64,000 bases of DNA from Eonycteris spelaea (GCA_003508835.1 PUFA01000027.1:3968001-4032000); one strand, 5' to 3'; counted from the stretch's first letter, positions 25,301 to 37,739 are shown. The notes: generated by a model from the sequence alone, not told the origin. Translations and numbers: made by a program.

Positions 25301-26310
25301 CAGTCATGCTCTGCGTAACGATGTTTGACAGACCGCATATACAATAGCAGTGCAATAAGACTGTAAGTGAGCTGGAAATTTTCCTCCGCCTAGTGATGTT
25401 GCAGCCATAGTAACATCTAAGTGCTTTCTGAAAAGAGTGACATCTCCTCAAGAAAAGCCTCAGGTGGGTCCTTCAGGGGGTATTCCAGAAAAGACACCGT
25501 TATCATAGGAGATGACGGCTCTGTGCATGCTACTGCCCCTGGAGACCTTCGGTGGGACAAGATGTGGAGATGGAAGACAGCAGTAGTGATAGTCCTGAAC
25601 TGTGTGGGCCTAGGCTGATATGTGCGTTTGTGACTTAGTTTTTAAACAAAAAGTTTAAAAAGTAAAAGAAAACAAATTTTTAAATAGGAAAAAGCTTATG
25701 GAAAAGGATATACAGAAAAGATTTCTGTAGTTATACAATGTGTTTGTTTGACGCTAAGTGTTATTACAAAAGAGTTGAAAAGTTTAAAAAGTTGAAAAGT
25801 TTATAAAGTAAAAAAATTACAATAAGCTAAGGTTAATTTATTATCAAAGAAAAATATTCTTAAAATAAGTTTAGTGTAGCCTAAGTGTACAATGCTTAAA
25901 AAGTCTGAAGCGGTGTAATTTCTTAGGCCTTCACATTCACTCACCACTCACTCACTGATTCACCCAGAGCAACTTCCAGCCCTGGGAGCTCCACGCATGG
26001 TAAGTGCCCTACACAGGTGTGCCATTTTAAATCTATATAACATTTCTACTACACCATTTTTGCCTTTAGGTATCTTTAGATACACAAATATTTACCATTA
26101 TGTTACAACTACCTAAAGTACTCAGTACAGTAATATTCTGTACAGGTTTGTAGCCTTGGAGCAATAGGCTATATTATACAGCCTAGGTGTATAGTAGACT
26201 GTACCATCTAGGTTTACATAAGTGCACCCTATGATGTTTGCACAACAAGAAAATCACCTAGTGATGCACTTGTCAGAACTTATCTCCTGTAGTTAAGTGG
26301 CACATGACTA
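25301..26310 (+). mobile_element. non-autonomous Tigger (Tc1/mariner) element, nearly complete
   Basis: Starts 'cagtcatgctctgcgtaacg' directly after TA (25299-25300) and ends 'cacatgacta' directly before TA (26311-26312), giving inverted terminal repeats and the TA duplication of Tc1/mariner insertion. The 1,010-bp length means most of the transposase gene is missing. The piece around 25450-25620 ('tccttcagggggtattccag', 'ggagatgacggctctgtgca') is the 3' end of the transposase reading frame, here frameshifted; the 65-codon frame at 25421-25618 overlaps it. The flank 'ttcacattcactcaccactc' and 'gtagccttggagcaataggc' agree with this Tigger group. Exact subfamily not fixed. Confidence 0.9.
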
Positions 26311-26312
26311 TA

Positions 26313-26919
26313 AAGTACAACAGTCAAATCCGTTAAGCCAACAATCCAGAACAGAATTAAACCCAAGAGGCAGATGAGATCAGTTATCTGAATTCAAATG
26401 GCTGAAAGTAGCTGATAAATCTTTAGTGCAAGTACCACAGACAAGACAGGAAATCTTACAGGACACTTTGGAGATAAAAATTCTCAAAATCAAGGTCCCC
26501 TTAACTCTTTTTACAGTATTGGCCCCTTTGATAATCTGGATTCCTGGGAAAGCCTACATATACACAGCATTTTTATAAAACCACGGTGTCCCCTGAGGCT
26601 CACCTGTGAACCTGTTAAAGCCTTTTGCCTTCCCTCTTAGCAAACTGCCCAAGTCATGTTCCCTGCACTCTGCGTCGCACCAAGTAGTTGTCTTTCCTTG
26701 TAGATGTCTCCTCTCACGGTGCCAGGAGGCACTGGCTACTTCTAAGGGTAAATCCTTTGCTTGATTTTATCCCTGCTTACAATCAAGGGTGTAGGTAACA
26801 TGGAGTCACATAAATATTCATGAAATGAACACAACCCTAGACTCCAAAACTCACAGACAACCCTTCCTATGCCACTACTAACCACTTTCTTTCACCGCTC
26901 TATAAACTGAAAAAAATCA
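26313..26919. other. unannotated stretch
   Basis: No feature recognised in about 0.6 kb between the Tigger element and an antisense L1 piece. Confidence 0.45.
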
Positions 26920-27190
26920 CTATAAATTTCTTTTGCTGCATCTCATAATTTTTGGCATGTCTTGTTATCATTTTCATTTGTCTCAAGATATTTTAAAAAT
27001 GTTGTTGTGATTTCCTCTTTGGCCCAATGATTGTTTAAGACTGTTGTTTAGTTGCCATGTATTTGTGAATTTTCCTATTTTCTTACTGTTATTGATTTTT
27101 GGTTTTGTTTCATCTTAAATTTCTTAAGATCTAACAATGTCATCTGTCCTGGAGAATATTCTGTGTGCGTTTAGGAGGAATTAGTTAAAT
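26920..27190 (-). repeat. L1 ORF2 fragment, antisense
   Basis: 'ttttgctgcatctcataatt', 'catttgtctcaagatatttt', 'tttgtgaattttcctatttt' and 'ctgtcctggagaatattctg' match the antisense reading of the central ORF2 region of L1. Truncated on both sides. Confidence 0.88.
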
Positions 27191-28615
27191 CAATTAAAAC
27201 TAGATAATGTAATTCCTATATCCACTAAGCTGAGTTCATTCCTCTTATTAAAATGTATTTTCTATGTGAGCAGGAATGTTGAGGTGTCTTAATGACCTAA
27301 ATGGAGTCCAGCACGTAGGAGACACTCAGTGAATACATGAGGGCACTGTTCACTTGTGGCATTGTGGAAAATTTCAGCATACCTCGTGACAAATGACCAT
27401 AGGGCATGTGGTCAGAGAGCACCTGTTTCAATGAGTATATTAATGTGCCCATGGTAATTTGTTACTTTTTTAGGTTAAAAGGAAATATGAAAATTCTCCC
27501 AACATCCCAAAAGATCATATTATACATCATTCTTAAAGGCTAGTGATTTTTGACTCTAGGGAAAAATTATTTGTTGAATAACTCCATTTTTCTCATTTTT
27601 TTTTTTCTAAGTATTTCAGGGAAATGTTGACTTAGCTTAGTCTTTATCATGAGGTACAAATTCTGTGAAATCCAACCACACATTTATTTATTGATGACTC
27701 TAATGCCTTTAATGAAGGCAGAGCACCTCATTAAACATGACTGAATGATTATCTTTGACAACAGAGCCGAAATACACCATTGATCAGTCCATAAATTAAT
27801 TGCTTGTCTCTGCTGATATTCAAAGAGAAAAATCAAATCTCTGTTTAAGCTAGAAACTCTTACAGGCCGCCCAGAAGGCGGCAGACCAAAATACTCTCTC
27901 TAGGTGTGAGACATTTGTTAATGACCACTGCTTCAGGCTAGCTGCTGGCATTTTCTTTCATGTTCTCTCAGCTGCTGCTGCTTTTGTTTGGTTGTGAGAG
28001 ACAATAAAGGACCTTTCTGGACCTACTATAACCACAGTCTCAACTATGGCTCAGGTGTTATCTGCAGTAGGAAAAAGAAAATTCAAACAAGGTCCCACCA
28101 GATCTGTCCAAACGTCGACATAAGCTTTCTAGAGAAATTCTTCCTTCAAAGAGTTACAAAAGCTCCGAATCCTTGATGCTGCCTCTGATAAATGTAGATG
28201 CTCTATATTTTTCTCCTTTGCTAAATCATAGGTATTCAGTTCGAATATTTACGAGATTCAGTTCTCAGAAAACAGCCTATTTGTGTCAGGACATTACTTC
28301 TAGATTTATTTCTTTATACATAAAATGCCTCCTAATTCTGTGGTTGGTGCAGTGACCAGAAAAGCAATTAGGCTTGGCTTCTGAATGTGGAAGCCGCCAT
28401 ACGAGCCTGCTGTGTGAAATCTGAGCAAATTAAAGCACTTCTGTGTTCTAGTTTTCTCATTTGTTGAGTCAATACGATCATGCAAGATTACTCGGAGAAC
28501 TGGTTCATCTTGGATCCAATTGAGAAAGATTCCTCCAAAGCAAAGAGCGGTAACATTTGTTTATGTCCTGGCAATGTTTCAGGACAGAGACTCTTTTAAG
28601 GAGAGAAGTAACACA
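27191..28615. other. repeat-poor stretch, possible conserved non-coding DNA
   Basis: A short L2-like tail may sit at 27295-27350 ('tccagcacgtaggagacact'). Otherwise no repeat is visible. The segment 27640-27870 is free of microsatellites and old-repeat decay and includes AT-rich homeodomain-type cores such as 'ataaattaattgc'. Conservation cannot be measured here. Confidence 0.35.
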
Positions 28616-28619
28616 TATG

Positions 28620-28855
28620 AGGTACTTAGATGTAGGATTTAATATTTAATATTTGCTTTATATTTTCCCAAACATTTCGGGCATATGCTGTCATTTGATC
28701 TTCACAAAAGTTATGTGATTTAAGAGGAGCAGAGACTATTATTCACATTTTATAAAGACACTGAAACTCAGAAGTTCAAAAATGAACCCAAGTGTACCCA
28801 ACGAGTTAAGGTAGATCTAGACCCTGGGCTCAGATTATCCGACTATTAATTATAG
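28620..28855 (-). repeat. MIR-family SINE, antisense (diverged)
   Basis: 'cacattttataaagacactg', 'aaactcagaagttcaaaa', 'tgaacccaagtgtaccc' and 'tctagaccctgggctcagat' keep the reverse MIR order with heavy divergence. MIR3 or MIRc is possible. Confidence 0.65.
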
Positions 28856-29394
28856 TCCAACTGCTAGATGGATAATTTCTTACAAAAATATCTACTGTCC
28901 TAGGCCAGATTACTTAACCCAAACTATAGTTATCCCAGTTCTGAAAAACAAGAACCATAATTTCTGTCAGGCACGGGAATGTTGCAAAACTAAAGTGTTA
29001 GCGTATGAGGCTCTGAGAAGGCCTCTGGGATATAAAGCGGTGAACAAATCTAACTTATGACGTAACAGCTTACTGCTTTACCACATCATAGAAAGATGTG
29101 GCGAGTTGGGGGGTAAAGGCAATGTACAGCGACAATGTGAACAGTGGGGCCCGCTAAACGAACATCTAGGATTAATTGGAATCAATAAATGTTTATTTGT
29201 GTTAATTACAGCTCAATTTTGGGATTAATCTATTTCATATAACCATTTCATGAATAATATGCCAGATTGTCGGATTATTTTTATTATCACATTAGCCTTT
29301 TTCTCATGGAATTTTAGACCTTACAAATTAAATAAACATTCAAGCTAAATATAGAGTGAATAACTAATTAATTAATGTCACTCTCGTAGCCTTT
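28856..29394. other. unannotated stretch, AT-rich
   Basis: No repeat recognised. The part 29190-29390 is unusually AT-rich with several TAAT/ATTA cores, including 'aactaattaattaatg'. Confidence 0.4.
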
Positions 29395-29640
29395 ACTGTA
29401 ACATCTGCTGATATTTAAGTGAGGCCTTCTTCATGCCTGGTGCTGTGCCAAGCCCTTTACTGCATGTGTTACTTGGTTAACCTATCATTAATCCCATTTT
29501 ATAGCTGACTAAACTAAAACGTAGAGATGTAAAGTAATTCGTTCTCACCCACATAGCCTCATACATGGCAAAGCTGGGGTCCAAACTCAGGTCTGTTTGC
29601 CATCAGTCTTGGTTTTTCTAACCTATTGGTTTATACCAAG
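29395..29640 (-). repeat. MIR SINE, antisense
   Basis: 'cttcatgcctggtgctgtgc', 'caagccctttactgcatg', 'aatcccattttatagctgac' and 'tggcaaagctggggtccaaa' give an ordered reverse MIR. Confidence 0.85.
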
Positions 29641-29727
29641 ACCCTGTTAGTCAGGAATTGTGCAAGGTACTGAGCATAGAGGGGACAGGCAATGAGTCCA
29701 CCCTCTGCACACAAATTTATTTTCGTA

Positions 29728-29850
29728 TTTGATTGTTCATTCATCCAGTATGTATTAAACAACTACTGTTTGCAGACCCTTTTCCAGGTGCTGGAGAGAA
29801 AACTATGACTACATAGAAGTGGTCCCTTACGAAACCCAAGCATTGCTAGA
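29728..29850 (-). repeat. L2 LINE 3' end, antisense
   Basis: 'ttcattcatccagtatgtat', 'aacaactactgtttgcagac' and 'ttttccaggtgctggagag' match the reverse L2 3' end. Confidence 0.7.
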
Positions 29851-31217
29851 AATGGTGGGCAAGTGAACCAGCAATAACAGTGTCACATGTGTCCACTTGT
29901 ATGGTATGAACAAAATTCTATGGGAGCGTAAAGAAGGGAATAGGTAATTCTGACTGGGAAATATTTTTGCCTATCTGAATTGGCTGATGAACAAAGATAA
30001 GATGCTTAATTTCAAAAGGCTCAGCTCTCAGACATTTTACTATTTTTCTGGAAGATTCATCTTTCAGTCCTTGTCTGTATCTTTCTCATTTATGTTTTCC
30101 TAATATGGTTAGAGAACATGGGAACAGAACCTGTATCACCAGCTGTGTTAGGATGCAAATGGGTAACAAGAGTGTGACTCACAATAGCAGATTTGACCAC
30201 CTATGCTGAGCAAGAAGGTCTCACCTGTGACCAAACGATGCTAAAGTTTCAAAAAACAAAGATACCACAGCCCAAGGGAAAAGCGATAATAGAACCCTTC
30301 AGAGCATCTTGCCTCAAGTTTCTAACTACTTCTTCCCAGGTTTCTTTTCACATGTCCATCTTCCTGCTCCCTTAGTAGTTACTTTTTACTTTGGCCTCCA
30401 TCCCTGGTAGCTCAACATGTAGGTCTTCTTTAGACTTAATTAAATTTTAAGAAATATTTCACAAACCAACACAAGCATTAGCATCATCCAGTCAGCCCAC
30501 CCCTACGTACTAAAAGCATGTTTCGAATAAATTAAAGGAAATTTCTTCCCTCAGATGTATAATCTTCAGGTTTGGTCTTTAATGGAGTGAGATTATAATG
30601 TATTTGTTCCAGTGAAAAGTAAATTCTATTTTCATTTTTGGCAGCATGGGAAAAAAAATGATGCTGATTATTGCAGTGGAATGTATAATTTTTCCTCCCA
30701 AAGGATACATTCTGCAAGTGAGATATTTGTAATGTCAAATAGGATTGATAAATGATCCCCTAGGTTTATTTTGTGAATAATTTTATGGTCTACATTGTTT
30801 TAGGAAAAAAATTTTGCTGCTGTGGTATAAACATCATTTATTTCTCAGAAACTGGATAAAAATTTCATGTTTCTCATTTCTTCTTTCATTTTTTCATTAT
30901 CCATTTTTAAGGTCTATATATATTCAGAACAATGATATTATGAAGAAAGGTTAAAAATTATTCACCTAGTTACCTAAAATTTTACCTACACTAAGACCCG
31001 TGAGATGAACGCACATATCTTTAAAACTAAGTCAATCTGACAATGCACTAAGCCACCCTGCAGTTTGGGGTTCAGTTGCTTTTCTGAAGAGAAGGTGATT
31101 CTGGCTATGCAAAGAGGGCCTGCAGTAAGAACTTGAAATCCAACTTTGACAAATTAACTCCGATATCTGGGCTATGTGGCTTTCCCGTGCATAGTACCAC
31201 ACTTTATTGCAATGCCC
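29851..31217. other. unannotated stretch
   Basis: About 1.4 kb with no repeat or gene recognised. A 98-codon minus-strand frame at 31032-31328 crosses the U2 fragment and has no motif. Confidence 0.45.
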
Positions 31218-31252
31218 ATCGCTTCTCAGCCTTTTGGCTAAGATCAAGTGTA
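31218..31252 (+). pseudogene. U2 snRNA 5'-end fragment
   Basis: Thirty-five bases, 'atcgcttctc' through 'gatcaagtgta', match nucleotides 1-35 of U2 spliceosomal snRNA with one difference (A for G at position 11). U2 nucleotides ~33-37 contain the branch-point pairing element, which is cut here. Similarity stops abruptly after 'gtgta', so the Sm site and stem-loops III-IV are absent and the copy cannot work. No adjacent poly-A or clear target duplication; a GCAATG motif lies 5' (31209-31214) and another near 31325. Confidence 0.85.
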
Positions 31253-31464
31253 CAATGTCTACATAATTTACGATGAGTTTACAGAGACAACCTGTAGCAT
31301 GCTCAAGGCTAATTGAGCATTGCTGCAATGAAAAAATATTTCTCTAGAAGGAAGTACCTGGAACAAAACTCTCAAGCCCGTTGAACAGACGCATAGGCAA
31401 GCCACCTAGTGGTTTATGCAAACCTATACCCTAGTGCTGTCAAAAGAAAAAAAGGGGTCAAATA

Positions 31465-31598
31465 TGGTGACATAAGGGAATCTAACTATGGGCGCTGAAC
31501 ACACAATGCAATCTATCTATCTATCTATCTCTTACTGTTGAACTGTACTCCGAAACACTGGATTTTTGTTAACTAGTGTTACCATAATAAAAAAAAAA
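31465..31598 (+). repeat. L1 3' tail with internal (ATCT)n, sense
   Basis: 'gggcgctgaacacacaatgc', an ATCT repeat (31510-31530), 'gttgaactgtactccgaaac', 'tgttaactagtgttaccata', then 'ataaaaaaaaaa'. This matches the L1 3' terminal block seen in many laurasiatherian mammals. Strongly 5'-truncated. Confidence 0.75.
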
Positions 31599-34228
31599 TT
31601 AGTTAAACATGAGTGTTGTTCTGAATTTTATCTGCCATTGAATTGAGAATCAGTTGGCCATTTTTCCTTCCTTAAGGTAAATTTTTTTTATTTATTTCAA
31701 AGCAAATGTGAAATTCCCTCCATGAGAAGGAAAAGAACCTATGCTAACATATGTCTATTTTAATTTACTTCCAAATTTCTAACTATAAAATAGGCTTACA
31801 GCACCCACGTTAAAATGATGAGATAGGAGGAAGGAAGGGGCACCCATGCTGGAAATAGAACCAGACGGAAAGGCCTCCCATTGGTTCTTTGTATGTACTT
31901 GTCCTAGGTGCTTACTGAAACCTTATAAATCTTGACCTTTCAGATAACTAGATTCAGTTCTTTGCAAAATAACATGTTTTGGGCATCCTGATGAAGACAA
32001 CAGGGACACAGGGAGATAAGAAACGTATCTCTGAGCTTACTATGCTAAACCTGGAAGTTCTATTTCCTTTGGAGACTATGAATCTTCTTGATCATTTTCC
32101 ACAGGCCAAATTTTCCCTAAGTAAGGTATAAGTTTAACATTTGGCTGTTAAAAAATGTAATTACCAACTGGTAATAACATTTTTAAGCTATAGAAATGAC
32201 AAAATTATTACTACCTGCTAAACTGTTTTAAGATCTTTTGAAGCAAAATTGCTGAGTGGTTGGTTAATGGACTCATTTTTGACCAGTTTGGAATGTTGAA
32301 GCTCATGATCCTTCAGGGTGGGAGAAACCAAGCAGCTGAGGTCCCCTCCCTTTCCAACCTTCCTCCTTTCCCCACCCTGCCCTTTAGCTGAGAGTAGCAT
32401 GGCAGGGGTGGGTGTCATCCTGCTGCAAAAAAGTGTCTTTCCAAAGGCCTGGGTTCCAAGTTACTTCTTTCTCCCTTGAGAAACGTGCTCTGTATTCTGT
32501 GGCTACACATGCCCTTTTCACATGAGTTGGCAGGTAACCTTTAAAAGTTTTCTGTCATGGCAAAAGCTTGGAGATTTACTATTTACCTACTCAGGGTAGA
32601 TTTGACTACAGGATCCTTGCACATCCATGAGAAACTGGCACTGCTCTGCCAACTTTGGATACCTTATTAGGAATTTAATATTTTTTCACCAAGTCATTTC
32701 TTATGTCTTAAATTTATTATTCTCTATTTGTAAAATCCACAAAAATTTACCTGCAAACTAGATAGTTCTTTATAGTCGAATAGCACCAAAATGAGTAGTT
32801 TTTCTATTTTCCTTTTCTTCTCCTTAAATGAATTGTGGGTCATAGAAAATATAGGATGGAGGTTTCTCCCCCTGCCCTTCTCCTCAATTCCTTCCTTGAT
32901 AAAGGCACCAATGTGACCAGAAATAAAACCTGCCTGAGCTTTAGTCTTAGTTTAACAGGCTCCTCTGGGAGCTGTAAAAGAAGTTTCCTTCTGATATAGT
33001 GATGTTTTATTTAATGGCAGAACTAATGGTAAACAAAATAATAAGTCAACTTGCATCTGGTTGACTGTGATTTTCACTAATGGTAAACTGAAATTCATTA
33101 CATATTCATGAAACTTGATTTATGCTAAAAGCAAATGTTACTGGGGAAATCTGGGAACTCATACTTAAAAAACATAGCTTGAATATAATCATTCCTTAAC
33201 AACTACTCAATCTCAGAAATTTCACCTTGATCTCTAAATTTGTTATTCCTTCACTTATCCCTATGTTTTCTTTCTTAGGAAATAAAAATTTCCAGGTGAC
33301 TGAAAAACTATAATCAATGTCCATTACTTGTTGATGTGACAGAAGGATAAAAAAAAAATGCTATGAACGTGATTCTTTCTGAAAGGCAAAGGCTGAAATT
33401 CCTTGAGGAAATGAATCATAATAAATTTCCTTAGTTGGAGCTAGTGTACAACGAAATATATAAACATGAAAAATTTCCAGTTAGTTGTACTAAGTTAACA
33501 TTTCCAGATTGATGGAGAAGAGTCAGTTATAAACTAGATACCAGTGAGGGAAAGAAATTAAAACTGAGACATGACAGCGTATGAGGAAATTGGCATTTTT
33601 GTCAAGGGTCAGGGAAGTAGGTAGAAGTGGTCAAGGGCAGCCCCAAGCATGGTTCACAGGAGATGAAGGGCCTGCCACTCCTGTTAACTCTTCTGGGGCT
33701 GTCCTGACTGAATGGTACAAGTGGCAGAGCGGGGAGAGGGATGGGGTTTATTGCCATAGCAAGCTAGTTCCTTACCAGGAGCTAAGAAGAGAAAGGAGCA
33801 GAAAGAGAGGCAATCTCAGTAGCAGGGAGCTGTCATGTTCTAACTGTTTACCCTCCAGAGCCAGCCTCCATTTTGGAAGTGAGTAGAAAACTTTTGGAAA
33901 CACATCAAGGATCAATTTCTTAAAGGACCAAGCTCACACGTGAGTTTTGCTAAACAGCCTATGATCATAATAATAGAGGGAGAAATAGAGGGCAGACATA
34001 AGCCACAAGTTGCACTCAATAAGCAGAACAATAAACTCACATCAACAATGTGTCTTGTGAATTAGTTTTGGCATTTTCCATTTAGTATCTATTCATATTT
34101 CTACTCCCCCTCACTCCCCCCTCAACTTATTTTTTGCCTACAGGGTGAGTTGGCAGGAATGACAAGGAGGGGAAATGGGAATGAGGGGAGTCATCAACAG
34201 GTACAGTTCTCTACCTCTCTCTGCCACT
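31599..34228. other. unannotated stretch
   Basis: About 2.6 kb with no recognised repeat or gene. A 101-codon frame at 33581-33886 has no recognisable domain and no exon context. Confidence 0.45.
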
Positions 34229-34229
34229 T

Positions 34230-34400
34230 GTTGAAGACTTACCATGATCCAATTACGATGCATTACTAGCCTTCTACCACTGAAGTCCTACAACATTCTA
34301 GGAAGTAGAACAAACTTAGGTTAAGAAACTTGCCCAGGGTCACACCCCTATTGGTCATGGAGAGTGCTTTCGGCAGCTTGAATTTCCCGGAGGTCTGCTG
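34230..34400 (-). repeat. MIR-like SINE, antisense (diverged)
   Basis: 'cattctaggaagtagaacaa' then 'taagaaacttgcccagggtc', 'acacccctattggtc' resemble reverse MIR. The 'cttgcccagggtcaca' block is the firmest evidence. Confidence 0.55.
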
Positions 34401-36190
34401 CTCAGATGATGATAGCAGGGTGTTCTTGGCCTCACTATTGGGATGTAGGCAATGGCCCTTCTAGGTGTATGCAGTCAATATTACTTGTCTGTTACCAGTT
34501 TAGAGGTGATCTCTTCTGGGCTTTTTCTAAACCTAGAGGTGTTATTTCCATTTTTCGACATCATCTCAGATTCTAAAACATTTTATCTAATTGCAAGAGC
34601 ATGATGGAGAAGATGAAGGAGAGTATACAAAGACTTTTTATGAAACTATTCTTAGTTTTCTGTAAACTAATTTATATGCATTCTCCTTTTTGCCTTCATA
34701 TGCTCAAGTATGGGTACTTAACTCTTGGAATAAGTGCATGATAAGTGTATAGCCTTTTCTTGTTGCTTCTTGGTTATACAGATTATAGTGAGGAAAGAGA
34801 AAGAAATATCTCTTTTATAGCTGGAAAGAAAAGAGCAGGTAAAAGATTTAAGAAAGAAATAAGGACAAACATTCCCTTTTCAGAAATCCAAGATCTTTTC
34901 AACTTGTGTTTTTAGTGCATGCATATTCAGTCTAATATCACCCTGAAAAAGAATTCTGAGGCTAGTATTTTACAAATAAAGGAAAGTAAAGTGATTTTAT
35001 TTTTACAATTTATAAATCACAGTATTCCAAGACTGTGATTTTGCAGAATCATATTAAACATGGGAGGGAGAAGCAAAACTGATTGATACATTTATAGATG
35101 GAAAAGTTAAACAATTTTTAATTTAACTGGAAAAATAAAACCATCTAATCCCCAAATTATATTTGACATATTCATGAAGTGATTAATTTTAAGATACTAA
35201 AATATAAGATGTTATAAAGATTTTAAAATAAGTTAAAGTGCTTTTATATAAATTCATAATGTGTAAATTAACTTTTTCAAAATTATTTTATATAACCCAA
35301 TGAAGTATTTTAATTTTAAAAAATGTATGCTATTCAATATTTAGTGAAATTTAAATATGAAAACTTTCATCCAGTTGACTAAAAATGTTCAATAAATACT
35401 GATCTTTGACAATGGACTTTGTAAAATATTGTTTATTTCCTATGCTCAGAACAAGGATTCCTATAAGTAACTCAATGTTGCATAAACACGCTTACTATTC
35501 TTTAAAGAAGGCATGGAAAGGAAGAAAAATTAATAGATTAGTAGGAATATTTAATCCACTTTGTTAAAAGAGAAGTTTCCCCAAATTTGGTCTCTTTCCA
35601 TGTAACTTACACTTTAACAGAGTTAATATTCTTAAGTGCAAAGTTTTTAAGTAATTTGAAAATGAACATGGTATGAGTTGAAGGTAATGTTTTAAACAGA
35701 AATCCTCTACCCAGAACTTTTTCAGATATATATATATATATGAACTTTTTCATATATATATATATCAGCTGAATTAAGAACAAGCCATGTTGTGTGCAGA
35801 AAGGTCTATTTATCTGAGGAGAGTTAACGCCGTTCTTTTTAATGAGCCAGGTGTGGAATATAGAATAAGAACTTTTTTGCCAGTCCTCTTCTGTGCTCTC
35901 TGGTTTATATACAGACTTGTAACCAAAAGAACGCCCAAGTATTATTTGCAAACGGACTCTGTCTATATGAACAACAGAAGGAACACCTCCTAAGGTGACA
36001 TTTTGTAAGCCTCAGTGGGAGACAGGTATATTTCTTGAGTACTATTGGGATGTAGCCACTGGTTCCCTTTGGTTTGTTAAGGGGTAGAGCCAGGCTAAGC
36101 TATGAGAGGAGTTTCCTCCTCTTCCTTAAACCACAAAAGGACCCTGAAGGGATTTCTTCCCAATCAATACAGGCTCAGATTGAAGAATTT
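34401..36190. other. unannotated stretch, very AT-rich in the middle
   Basis: No repeat or gene recognised. The part 34970-35400 is extremely AT-rich. The AT inverted repeat at 35725-35766 is listed separately. The 114-codon minus-strand frame (35607-35951) runs through it, giving Ile-Tyr runs. Confidence 0.45.
35725..35766. repeat. AT-rich inverted repeat (hairpin)
   Basis: Left arm G(AT)8GAA at 35725-35744 and right arm TTC(AT)7C at 35749-35766 are reverse complements apart from one AT unit, separated by a 4-base loop. Confidence 0.9.
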
Positions 36191-36192
36191 AG

Positions 36193-36402
36193 CAGTTGCT
36201 CAAATCTTAGGAGTAATTTTGTCTCCCCAGGGTACATTTAACAATGTTTGGAGAAAAACTGAGAAGCTGGACACTACTGGCATCTAGGGATAGAGGCTAA
36301 AGATGCTACTAGGCATCTTACAAGGCACAGGACAGCGCCCCACCCCCCTCACGACAATGATCACTTCTGTAATGTCAACAGTGAGGACATTAAGAAACCT
36401 TG
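36193..36402 (+). mobile_element. MER5A non-autonomous hAT element, sense
   Basis: Starts 'cagttgctcaaatctt' and contains 'ttttgtctccccagggtaca', 'tactggcatctagggataga', 'ggcacaggacagcgccccac' and 'aatgtcaacagtgagg', ending 'taagaaaccttg'. Complete length for MER5A (hAT-Charlie MITE). Terminal repeats are mutated; no clean 8-bp duplication. Confidence 0.88.
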
Positions 36403-37065
36403 ATGTAGACTGAATGGAGGGGTTTGGGGGAGTAGACAACAGAAAACTGCAAGACCTCAAATGTCTCAGGAACAATGATCTTAAGGCGAATTCCAATGGC
36501 CCAGGGATACACGGTGGGCTCACCTCCTCGCCATATTGGGTGACTCCTTGGAAAGATGCTGTAAAATATCCTTAGGCTGCTGTTAAAACTTCTTTTAATG
36601 ACCTCGTATTTCTTAGGGAAATATCCCAACCCAGGGAGCAATTTAAAAAATCCATTAGCATCTTTATTGTAAATGTCTTAAGAACCACACCAGACAGAGG
36701 AATCATAGTACGAACCTGTTTTAAAAAGCAGTAGCTACTTTAAAGAGAAACCGCCACCACAACAAAACAATGTCTCATTTATCTACCATGTCTTATCTAC
36801 TATTAATCTGCCATTTCCTCTACTCTGAGGCTGAATTTCTTCTCTAAAATATTCAAAGCACAGAAAGTAATTTACAACTATAAAACACCTCTGCTATCTC
36901 TAAAGTTCAGCTTTTGAAATTACCTTTTTTTTTTTTATTATTGTTGCTCTTCACACCAAATCAGACTGATTTGCCCACTGTCTTGAAGCTAATGGTAACC
37001 TTGGTTTTATCATGCAAATATAAATAAAATATCATGTCCATATGGACATATGTCAAGCAATTATT
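36403..37065. other. unannotated stretch
   Basis: No repeat or gene recognised. T11 run near 36926. Confidence 0.45.
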
Positions 37066-37069
37066 TAGC

Positions 37070-37450
37070 TTTAATTTTTAAATTAAAATATAGTATATGA
37101 ACATGTTTATCAGAAAAATTCAAACAACACAGGAATATATATCCTCGATATATAGAATATAGTAAAAAACCATGTCCAGACCTCATGTTCTGCCTTATGT
37201 ATAGTATATTATGCAGTTTGATGGGTTTAAAATTTTTTGTTTTTAAAATAATTTTTGAATAGGAAATACATGCAAATAATTCAAAATTCAGAAGTTACCA
37301 AAGGGTTTACAGGAACAATTCTCTTCCCTTCCCTGTTTTAGCAATTCAGTTCCCATTGGTTGAGGCAAATTTTTTATAAATAGTATGTGTATTTGTGAAA
37401 TGTATTCTTCTCTTAACAGTTTATATATTTATGGATATATATGTTTATGA
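37070..37450 (-). repeat. L1M-type 3' UTR fragment, antisense
   Basis: 'cagaaaaattcaaacaacac', 'tgcaaataattcaaaattca' and 'aacagtttatatatttatgg' resemble antisense old L1 3' UTR with the typical 'ttcaaa..aca.aa' phrases. Boundaries approximate. Confidence 0.45.
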
Positions 37451-37739
37451 TGTTAAGCCACCAATTTTCTTTTCCACAAGCCCAAACTATCGAACTTCAC
37501 ACATATATACCATTTAATGCTCATATGAACTCTGAAAATTAGACAGTATTTAAATTAAATATTTAAGAAACATGATATTATGAAACAAAATTTTATAGGT
37601 CAAAAATCATCAAATACCAGCAAATCATATGGTTGGACCTAATATTAGGTAAGTGGAAGATTTCTTTCTATTTTATACAGTAAGGAAGGGAGATATCTCA
37701 ACAACCTTCCTTCTACAAATGCCCTGAACAGTATAGTTT

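Noticed and set aside
25421..25618. 65-codon frame that looks like a small gene
   Set aside because: It overlaps the frameshifted tail of the transposase gene in the Tigger element.
35607..35951. 114-codon minus-strand frame with Ile-Tyr runs
   Set aside because: Crosses the AT inverted repeat; repeats in the protein come from the (AT)n tract.
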